Shown one piece after another: positions 8,481 through 15,244 of a DNA stretch of 40,552 nt (position 1 is the stretch's first letter; every line of letters starts with the position of its first letter). Below the pieces are notes generated by a model. The model had not been told where the DNA came from. It was given only the letters and a program-made list of their open reading frames with translations, and did not search any database. The position numbers and the translations under genes are program-made. This DNA is from an uncultured Streptococcus sp. (GTDB lineage Bacteria > Bacillota > Bacilli > Lactobacillales > Streptococcaceae). The stretch is from positions 1 to 40,552 of the forward strand of contig CAKQDX010000018.1 of NCBI GenBank assembly GCA_934229725.1, read 5' to 3'.

Positions 8481-8609
8481 AACTCTACTCACTCTATTCA
8501 AACTGTGATTTCTGCTATTTTCTTAGCACCAATTATAGAAGAAATATTATGTAGAGAAATTGCTTACAATCCAAGTTATTTATTGTTACGAAAGATGGAA
8601 TCGCTGTAG
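8481..8609 (+). pseudogene. Relic of a CPBP (CAAX-type) intramembrane protease
   Basis: An in-frame stretch reads ISAIFLAPIIEEILCREI and then runs to a TAG at 8607. This is the first catalytic motif of CPBP proteases (E-E-x-x-x-R, all three key residues present) with its usual preceding I-A-P-I. The remaining two motifs are not found downstream, so only a scrap of the gene remains. Such proteins often act as bacteriocin immunity or protein-maturation factors. Confidence 0.45.
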
Positions 8610-8664
8610 CAAGTTGCTTGACTAACGACCAAATCATCTTCCCCTTGTCTTTGCCAGATGATTT

Positions 8665-9167
8665 TCAGTCAATATCTTGATGATGCTTCCAAAGGTTCAG
8701 CAGGCCTTCTTTTTTATGGTGGATACGCTTCTTAATAGTTTCCCTATTATCGAACCATCCTTTTATCAACTGAAAAAAGGTCATCATCGGTTGACGTACT
8801 AGCTTATATCCCTAGTAACAAAGATAAGCTAAAAAGCTAACCAATAATAAAGCATTAAGTCGGTTCACCTTTGCCAGTTGGACCAAAGTATAAAAATAGC
8901 TTCTAACCAACTAAACATACTGCTTACCTCGAATTTCTTCTAAAAATCGCTTGAGCTTCTCACCGTAACAAGTAGAAAATAGAAAATCTTAAATTTCTGC
9001 CGTGGAGAAGCAAGTTGATAGCGCTCCAGATAGGAACTAATACCATCTTCAATTCCCAGATGAACGGTACATAAGTGGCAACTTCTTCCTTACTTCAGAT
9101 AATTTTCTATCTGGAGCGAATCAGCCATTAAATTATCAGATTGAAAATCCATTTGTTGTTTTACCAT
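8665..9167 (-). pseudogene. Decayed gene for an unrecognised membrane protein
   Basis: Starting at an ATG (MVKQQMDFQSDNLMADSL), the minus strand encodes plausible protein broken by an early TAA, a frameshift near 8.97 kb and two in-frame TAGs. The later part reads GEKLKRFLEEIRGKQYV, a hydrophobic helix VNRLNALLLVSFLAYLCY, and a basic tail ending LLNLWKHHQDID before TGA. Composition and reading-frame continuity suggest a former gene of about 160 codons. I do not recognise the family. Confidence 0.35.
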
Positions 9168-9299
9168 AAGCAAATGATTCTTTCTAGTTTTTAATACACT
9201 CCTAGAATAAGGGATAATGAAAATTCCTGCGTTAAGGGGATAAAGAGTCAAAAGAGGCATTTACTTACGAAACTATCTATAAAGTTATATAACTTTATG

Positions 9300-9339
9300 G
9301 TTAAGGATTCTTTAAGCTTTCTAAAATTAATGGTATAAT
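9300..9339 (+). promoter_or_regulatory. Promoter of the GbpC-domain gene, possible CiaR-like half sites
   Basis: An extended -10 (TGGTATAAT, hexamer at 9334-9339) is preceded 17 nt upstream by TTTAAG (9311-9316). GTTAAG at 9300-9305 lies exactly 5 nt before it, giving a near CiaR repeat (consensus TTTAAG-N5-TTTAAG). The repeat overlaps the -35 rather than lying 10 nt from the -10, so if CiaR binds it would more likely repress. Confidence 0.5.
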
Positions 9340-9363
9340 ACAAGGAATTTAGAAAGGAGAGTT

Positions 9364-12300
9364 ATGAAACGTAAGCATTACCAATCCTTAGGGATTGGCT
9401 TATTCAGTAGTTTGTTATTACTTACACCGTAAGTGTTGGCTGAAGAAATAACGACACCACCGACAACACCTGCCACAGATGCTGTGGCGACAACAGATGA
9501 AGCAACAACGGCTGAAACATCACACAATTATACTGATAGTAGCCAATTGAATCAAGCCATCTCTGAAGCAGTTACTGAAGGTATCACTGCTCTTGAAACC
9601 AAAGAGGAAACCTTCGATACAACTCAAGAAGCTCAGGCTGATTATACTGAGCAGATAGAAATGGTCAACGAGGTCACCAAAGAGTACCGAGAAGCAAAGT
9701 CCGCTTATCAAAAGGCCGAACAAGATTATCAAAACTATCAAAAGCAAGAACAAGACTATCAGGATGAGTTCGTTAAATATCAGGATTATCAAAAGAAGGT
9801 CCACCAATATAACATTGATCAAAAAACATATAATCTGGCTAAAGCCCGTTATGATGAAGACTACAATACTGCTTTAGGAAACACCAACAAAACGGGGTAC
9901 CTTCCTGAAGTTTTAGCTCAGAACCTCATTTTTCGTTCCGAGCCAAATGCCACTCAGACCTTTACGGGTAATATTATTCCTGATGAGATTTTAGAGACGG
10001 TCGTTAAGGATAGTCACGGTTGGATGGATCCTGGGACGGTTACTGACTATGCACCAGGTCAAACCGTTATCACAACAGGAAGATGGAATACTGCCTTGAT
10101 GGATATTGGCGATACCGTCGTGGTAGATTATTCTAACCTTGAGCACTCAAGTTTTTCGGGTTATCAATTAAAAAGAGTTCGTTTTACTTATCGTCTCATT
10201 GATACGACCCACTATTCTGGTAAGGTGATTTTTCAAGCTATTGATGACCCTACTGTCACTTCTTATACGCATATCTACAACAAAGATGGCGTTACTCAAA
10301 GTTCCTTTGAGATGGAGATGACAGTCCAGTTCTATGATGCCGCTGGTAAAGAAATTTTGCCTACTAAAGACAATTACGCTTTAACTAGTTTTGCCAGCAT
10401 CAATTCCCTGAATGGTGAGGGAGAATTTGTTGGGAACTACAACGGAAGATTTATCCCCATTAATGGTTCAACTATTACTGTTCAAGATAATTATGCATTA
10501 AATTATAGTTCTGTTCCTCAAGCATCCTTAGCTAGCGATTGGGATAGTGAAACTAGTCCAGATGCTTACATCGGAGCTATTGTCGGAAAATCAACTGAGA
10601 GGATCCGTTTTCATTTTGGAAATTCCAATGGCTTTGCGGATTGGTTTGCGTTTAACTCAGATGTTAAGGTTAAAGGCGGCATTTTAAATCCTCCAACACC
10701 ACCAACAGCACCTGCTTTTATGGCAAAACCAATCGCTCCTAAAAAAGTTGAGAAGCCTCAAGCAATTCTTACCCCTATTATCTTATACCACAACAATAAA
10801 GTGGTTCCTAAACCAGCTCCAACTCCTCAGAAAGATAATACACCTAAAAAGCCTACTCAGAAGTCTTCTCCGAAGGTTACTATAACCCCAACTTATCAGC
10901 GACAAAACAATGTTGTATCAAGACTTTATACCTATGCCAAGCCAAACTTTGGGTCAGGGCAAGTCATCACAAGAACAGTATCGCCGACCTATACGGGAAC
11001 TCTTCCACATCCAACAATTACAACACAACCTTCAGTGAAAGAGAGCTCCTCTATAGAAACACAAATACCAAAGAAAAACTCAGTTTCTAAGGAGAAAGAT
11101 TGGTTTGGTATTAATACAGGAATTATTAACACTCTCGAAGATGGTCCTCAACAGACCGACTTGATTGCTTTTATTAAAAAAATTGGGGAGGAGGCCAAGA
11201 AGAAAAATGGCAATAATACAAATGCTATAAATAGAGATATTGCCTTAACGCTAGCTTCTCCTTCATATCGTGAAGACTTTCTACAAAACCTTTATAACAC
11301 GTATAAAGGAACGACACTCGATATTCCAGATAATGTAAAAACAACAATACGGAAAAACCATTCTGACGGTAAAATCGATTTTGCACATGTTATGACAACG
11401 CTAGCTTCTTTAGAACAACAAAAATTTTCTGATGAAGCCATGAAATATGTGTCCTCTCGTTCACTTCTATATCCTTCTTTTCTAGGTTCAAATCCATTAT
11501 TTGAGATTTACAATAATGACAATAAGAGGAATAACATTCTTCAACAGAATTCATTGGTCGGAGATTTGTTAACCTCAATGCCTGAAACAGATATTTTTAC
11601 TGATATGGATGCCATTATTTTAGCTAGACATCCTGACTACAAAGATTTACCCCTCGATGAGCGTATCTTAAAGTATTATGGACAGAAAGATTTAGATAGT
11701 AAACGCAAAGAGCTTTTTTTAGAAGTTTATGGGAAAAATCAAGGGAAAGATAAGGGAGAAGCGCAACTAGCCTCCTTTATGGAGATTGTCTCAGCTTTTC
11801 TAACAGTAGGTGGGGTAGGCGCCTTATTTTACTCTGTCTTTAAAGGGAAAAATAAGGATATTGGAAAGAACATTCATAAACTTGATACGGTTCTTTATGA
11901 TGGGAACATTGACAAATTTCTAAAACATCCACTAAAGACAACTGCTTCCGCAGTGGCTAAAACTGTTAACAAAAAAGTCATTAAACCTGTAGTTAACAAA
12001 GTTCAAAAAATAAATAATAAATTTATCAAACCTGTGATACAGTCTGTCAAGAAGACATCCACAAAAGTTTGGAATGCTACTAAAACTCTTGTCACTAAAA
12101 CAGTACCTAAAACTATTAATAAAAAAATCATTAAACCTGTAGTTAACACAGCTAAGAAAGTAAACAATAAATTTATCAATGTGGTACAGTCTATCAAGAA
12201 AACGACCACAAAAGCTTGGAATGCCACTAAAACCTTTGTCACTAAAACAGGACCTAAAACTATTAATAAAAAAATCATTAAACCTGTAGTTAACACAGCT

Positions 12301-12495
12301 AAGAAAATAAACAATAAATTTATCAATGTGGTACAGTCTATCAAGAAAACGACCACAAAAGCTTGGAATGCCACTAAAACCTTTGTCACTAAAACAGGAC
12401 CTAAATCAGTCAAGAAGGCTGTCAAAAAAATTGTGAAAACAATAAAAAAAGCATTTACTCCAAAGAAAAAATCAATAAAGAAACGTAGGAGATAG
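9364..12495 (+). CDS. GbpC-domain secreted protein with basic repeat tail; TAA inside signal peptide
   Basis: The natural start is ATG 9364 (AAAGGAG 5 nt before). It opens a signal peptide, but codon 23 is TAA (9430-9432) in ...LLLLTP-stop-VLAEE; the frame is then open for 1020 codons, readable from GTG 9433 without a signal. In numbering from that GTG: Thr/Ala-rich 6-30; Tyr/Gln-rich coiled coil about 65-145; GbpC/antigen I/II V-type glucan-binding domain about 158-415 (NLIFRSEPNATQTFTGN); Pro-rich linker about 418-545; an unassigned domain about 555-800 (IDFAHVMTTLASL, LVGDLLTSM, DMDAI, then a hydrophobic stretch near 780-803); and a Lys/Arg-rich repeat tail 844-1020 ending KKRRR. There is no LPxTG. 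It is either a recent nonsense pseudogene or a read-through/sequence-error case. Confidence 0.8.
11962..12405 (+). repeat. Three tandem coding repeats (150, 147, 147 bp)
   Basis: Units start at 11962, 12112 and 12259. The last two are nearly identical in DNA and encode 49 residues with TINKKIIKPVVN, NNKFINVVQSIKK and KAWNATKTFVTKTGPK. The first unit is diverged and one codon longer. The repeats are Lys-rich with alternating hydrophobic positions, which suggests amphipathic basic helices. Confidence 0.9.
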
Positions 12496-12498
12496 TCT

Positions 12499-13059
12499 AT
12501 GCATCACAAATCTATCATCAAGCTATTCATTGCCAGTTTGGGAATAATCATCATCCTTTTTTTAGGAGGGATGATTTACATCAATAATAACTTATCAACC
12601 TATTTTATTTATTATGCAAAGCATTTACCACACGCCAAAAATACTAATCCTGAAATGGTGATGATTTTGGATAATCTAGATTCAATAGATGACCCAAACA
12701 TTAAAGGATTAAGGTATGATACAGATGGTAATAATTCAATTATAAATGGAGAAGGGACCATTCTAACTCAGGCTCCTGATAGCAATTCTATTCAGTATGC
12801 ACTTATTCCTAAAGGAACTCCTCAAGAAAATTATCGAACTTATTATTTTAGTGATAATGGTAAATTTTATACTTACTATTATCAAAGACCTGACAAGGGA
12901 AAGGATATTTACGATGATAGTGAAGAAAGACAGAGGGAAGCCCAACACTATATTGATGAAATAATTACTCCCATAGTGAATAAATTAGAGGATAAGCCTC
13001 GTGTTGATTTACAATGGTTTTTCAATAAAAAATATCAAGAACGTTTTTCGAGGGACTAA
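12499..13059 (+). CDS. Small membrane-anchored extracytoplasmic protein, partner of the GbpC-domain gene
   Basis: This 186-aa protein begins MHHKSIIKLF and has one strong N-terminal transmembrane segment (about residues 8-29). The remainder is hydrophilic and acidic/polar with no known motif that I see, and should lie outside the membrane. The ATG at 12499 is 3 nt after the upstream stop and has AGGAG 7 nt before it, so the two genes form one operon. Position directly after a gene for a large secreted protein with a cationic C-terminal part is what one expects of an immunity or accessory protein, but this is only contextual. No homologue recognised. Confidence 0.75.
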   Translation: MHHKSIIKLFIASLGIIIILFLGGMIYINNNLSTYFIYYAKHLPHAKNTNPEMVMILDNLDSIDDPNIKGLRYDTDGNNSIINGEGTILTQAPDSNSIQYALIPKGTPQENYRTYYFSDNGKFYTYYYQRPDKGKDIYDDSEERQREAQHYIDEIITPIVNKLEDKPRVDLQWFFNKKYQERFSRD

Positions 13060-13112
13060 GTCGACCAACTGCAAACTTCCTTTTTACCTATTTTTCATAA
13101 ATTCTTCTCTAC

Positions 13113-13145
13113 TTTAAGGAAACTTTAGGGTTTCGTTTATATACT
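13113..13145 (+). promoter_or_regulatory. CiaR-type promoter of csRNA candidate 1
   Basis: TTTAAG (13113-13118), 5 nt, TTTAGG (13124-13129), exactly 10 nt, then TATACT (13140-13145). This is the layout of CiaR-activated promoters in streptococci; the second half site has one mismatch. Confidence 0.75.
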
Positions 13146-13151
13146 ATAACC

Positions 13152-13213
13152 ATCCTAAAACTTTTCTTTTTCATAATCTCCTAAATCCAGGGCATAGGTC
13201 CTGGATTTTTTTG
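13152..13213 (+). ncRNA. Candidate CiaR-dependent small RNA 1 (csRNA)
   Basis: From the predicted start about 7 nt after the -10 to the terminator T-run the RNA is about 60 nt. It has the csRNA design: a pyrimidine-rich single-stranded stretch with CTTTTTCATAATCTCCTAA, complementary to a ribosome site (AGGAG) and a start codon (ATG), followed by a terminator hairpin (ATCCAGG/CCTGGAT, 13185-13206, then T7). No ORF of note lies inside. A near-identical copy occurs at 15033. Known csRNAs pair with mRNAs of competence and transport genes; targets here are not determined. Confidence 0.75.
13184..13213 (+). terminator. Terminator of csRNA candidate 1
   Basis: ATCCAGG and CCTGGAT pair around an 8-nt loop and are followed by seven T. 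It would also end read-through from the upstream GbpC-domain operon. Confidence 0.8.
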
Positions 13214-13245
13214 CGTGGAAGAGTAATCATATGAAGAGTTTAGCA

Positions 13246-13839
13246 TTATAGTTTGTCTTGTTTGCCCTGAGCCACCATCTCTAGAAAATAGGCATGGACC
13301 CTTGTGTCACCTGTTAATTCTGGATGAAATGAGGTGACAAGCATGTTTTTTTCCTTGGCTGCCACGATGGCTCCCTTGACCTGAGATAAAACTTCAACTT
13401 CTGGCCCGACGGTTTCAATGATTGGTCCACGAATAAAGACCATGGGAATCTCACCAATTCCCTTAAAGTCAGCATTTGTGACAAAACTGCCTAGCTGACG
13501 ACCATAGGCATTACGTGCGACATTGATGTCCATACTTGCCAAATGTTTTGTTTGGTCGCCTACTATGGTTTTGGCTAACAAAATCAGACCTGCACAAGTT
13601 CCAAAAACAGGTAAGCCTTCCTCGATTTTCGCCTTAATCGGCTCAAACAAGTCTAAATCATGCAAGAGTTTTCCCATGACTGTCGACTCGCCACCCGGTA
13701 GGATGAGCCCGTCTAAGTCAGAGTGAGTTTCCCAATCTTGCCGATTTCTGATTTGCACCGTTTGGACACTAAGGGAATTCAAGACCTGCTCGTGTTCCGC
13801 AAAAGCACCTTGAAGAGCCAGTATTCCGATTTTTGTCAT
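13246..13839 (-). CDS. pdxT: PLP synthase glutaminase subunit PdxT
   Basis: This 197-aa class I glutamine amidotransferase supplies ammonia to PdxS in the deoxyxylulose-independent pathway that makes pyridoxal 5'-phosphate from ribose 5-phosphate, glyceraldehyde 3-phosphate and glutamine. Catalytic triad: Cys82 in GTCAGL, His172 and Glu174 in SFHPEL. The oxyanion/substrate motif LPGGEST is at 47-53. Length is normal. Its ATG directly follows the pdxS stop (TAGATG) with a ribosome site inside the end of pdxS, so the two subunits are coupled. It faces csRNA candidate 1 tail to tail. Confidence 0.98.
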   Translation of the reverse strand: MTKIGILALQGAFAEHEQVLNSLSVQTVQIRNRQDWETHSDLDGLILPGGESTVMGKLLHDLDLFEPIKAKIEEGLPVFGTCAGLILLAKTIVGDQTKHLASMDINVARNAYGRQLGSFVTNADFKGIGEIPMVFIRGPIIETVGPEVEVLSQVKGAIVAAKEKNMLVTSFHPELTGDTRVHAYFLEMVAQGKQDKL

Positions 13840-14712
13840 CTATTTTCCTCGCTCTGCCATCAAGATTTCAATTTCATCCTTATTGATACCAACCATGGCT
13901 TCCCCCAAATCTTCTGACACTTGTGCCAAAATGTCAGGACGATCAAAGTTAGTTACTGCTTTGACGATGGCTTCTGCACGTTTTTTTGGATCGCCAGACT
14001 TGAAAATCCCTGAACCAACAAAGACACCTTCAGCACCCAACTGCATCATTAGCGCAGCATCGGCAGGCGTCGCTACACCACCAGCCGCAAAATTGACAAC
14101 TGGCAACTTGCCATGTTCATGGACATAACGGACCAAGTCAATTGGTACCTGTAAGTCTTTGGCAGTAATGTAGAGCTCGTCTTCTCTAAGATTTTGAATA
14201 CGGCGAATTTCTTGGTTCATGAGTCTCAAATGGTGAACAGCTTGAACAACATCACCAGTACCTGGTTCACCTTTAGTACGAATCATTGATGCCCCTTCAG
14301 AGATACGACGAAGAGCCTCACCAAGATCCTTTGCCCCACAGACGAAAGGCACATCAAACTTGGTTTTATCCACATGAATAAGGTCATCGGCAGGCGTCAA
14401 TACCTCACTCTCATCGATATAATCAATCTCAATCGCTTGCAAAATCTGTGCTTCCACAAAATGACCGATACGCACCTTGGCCATCACTGGAATACTGACA
14501 GCATCCTGAATTTCCTTAATCATCTTAGGGTCGCTCATACGTGACACACCACCAACCGCACGAATATCAGCTGGAATACGTTCCAAGGCCATAACTGCAG
14601 CTGCTCCAGCCGCCTCAGCAATACGTGCCTGCTCAGGATTTTGAACGTCCATGATGACGCCCCCCTTAAGCATCTGTGCCAAATTTTTATTTAAGTCGTA
14701 ACGATTTGTCAT
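13840..14712 (-). CDS. pdxS: PLP synthase subunit PdxS
   Basis: This 290-aa beta/alpha-barrel enzyme (MTNRYDLNKNLAQMLKGG) forms the PLP ring and channels ammonia from PdxT. Family hallmarks are seen: GGVIMDVQNPEQA, the Lys of VMAKVRIGH, the Lys of RTKGEPGTGD, and NFAAGGVATPADAALMMQLG with the phosphate loop VFVGSGIFKS. I chose ATG 14712 (GAGGTG 6 nt before) over the in-frame GTG 9 nt earlier, which matches the usual 290-residue length. No pdxR (MocR-type) regulator gene is next to it, unlike in some streptococci. Confidence 0.98.
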   Translation of the reverse strand: MTNRYDLNKNLAQMLKGGVIMDVQNPEQARIAEAAGAAAVMALERIPADIRAVGGVSRMSDPKMIKEIQDAVSIPVMAKVRIGHFVEAQILQAIEIDYIDESEVLTPADDLIHVDKTKFDVPFVCGAKDLGEALRRISEGASMIRTKGEPGTGDVVQAVHHLRLMNQEIRRIQNLREDELYITAKDLQVPIDLVRYVHEHGKLPVVNFAAGGVATPADAALMMQLGAEGVFVGSGIFKSGDPKKRAEAIVKAVTNFDRPDILAQVSEDLGEAMVGINKDEIEILMAERGK

Positions 14713-14993
14713 AGCAATCACCTCATATGTTTTTATGACCCCTATTTTACACAGGATAACTTTTGAAGAAAAGTGGCACTTTCACAAACTGTATGGGGAC
14801 AATTCAGGCATCTATTGTCAGAATGGGCAGAATAATCACTAAATTAGAAGCCTTATTTCTATAGGTTTTACTGATTTTTTTGTAAATGAATACTGGTTAT
14901 GTCATATTATTTGGTAGACCATAATCTTTACTAAATTTTTTAGTTAGCTAACAGCAACTTTCTTTGTAAATCACAAAAATACTCATCTTCTAC
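14713..14993. other. Upstream region of pdxST
   Basis: About 280 nt hold the pdxS leader and promoter. A TGTAAAAT-like -10 lies about 45 nt before the pdxS ATG, but its -35 is poor. Beyond it I see no ORF, repeat or hairpin until the CiaR-type promoter. Confidence 0.4.
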
Positions 14994-15026
14994 TTTAAGA
15001 AAACTTTAAGCTTTGCTTTATATACT
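14994..15026 (+). promoter_or_regulatory. CiaR-type promoter of csRNA candidate 2
   Basis: A perfect direct repeat TTTAAG-N5-TTTAAG (14994-14999, 15005-15010), exactly 10 nt, then TATACT (15021-15026). This is the full CiaR consensus with its required spacing. Confidence 0.85.
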
Positions 15027-15032
15027 ATAACC

Positions 15033-15093
15033 ATCCTAAAACTTTTCTTTTTCATAATCTCCTAATTCAGGGCTCAGGTCCTGGATTTTTTTG
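15033..15093 (+). ncRNA. Candidate CiaR-dependent small RNA 2 (csRNA)
   Basis: Predicted about 60-nt RNA, nearly identical to candidate 1 over its 5' two thirds (shared segments CCATCCTAAAACTTTTC and TTTTTCATAATCTCCTAA). The terminator (TCAGG/CCTGGA, then T7, 15064-15092) differs by a few bases. The anti-ribosome-site stretch can also pair with the start region of the glucan-binding gene 150 nt downstream (AGGAG plus ATTATGAAA), a possible target. Expression would need active CiaRH. Confidence 0.82.
15064..15092 (+). terminator. Terminator of csRNA candidate 2
   Basis: Stem TCAGG/CCTGGA extended by weaker pairs, 8-nt loop, seven T. Confidence 0.75.
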
Positions 15094-15189
15094 CGTTTAA
15101 GAACCGTTGGAGGAAAAACTGTGAAAAATTTTCCCAATAAAGAGTTGTGTAAGCCTTTTCTTATTTTAGGCTAAATGTCTTCAATGCTA

Positions 15190-15217
15190 TTGAAACACGA
15201 TTAAATTAAGTTATAAT
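15190..15217 (+). promoter_or_regulatory. Promoter of the second glucan-binding protein gene
   Basis: TTGAAA (15190-15195), 16-nt spacer, TATAAT (15212-15217), then AAGGAGG at 15231-15237 and the ATG at 15245. Both boxes are near consensus. Confidence 0.8.
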
Positions 15218-15244
15218 AGGATTTAGGAAAAAGGAGGAAAAATT

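Larger units (their letters stand above)
8123..9310. other. Gene-free, decayed intergenic region
   Basis: No intact ORF above 60 codons is convincing here. The region holds a CPBP protease relic on the plus strand near 8.5 kb, a membrane-protein relic on the minus strand at 8.67-9.17 kb, and near 8411-8452 a minus-strand hairpin (ACAAGC/GCTTGT arms followed by TTTTTTATTTT) that may have ended the latter. The rest shows no recognised element. Confidence 0.5.

Noticed and set aside
12003..12425. Minus-strand 140-codon ORF with tandem repeats
   Set aside because: It mirrors the coding repeats of the basic tail and has no start signals.
14713..14721. GTG start for pdxS three codons upstream
   Set aside because: That GTG is part of the ribosome site (GAGGTG); ATG 14712 gives the usual 290 residues.
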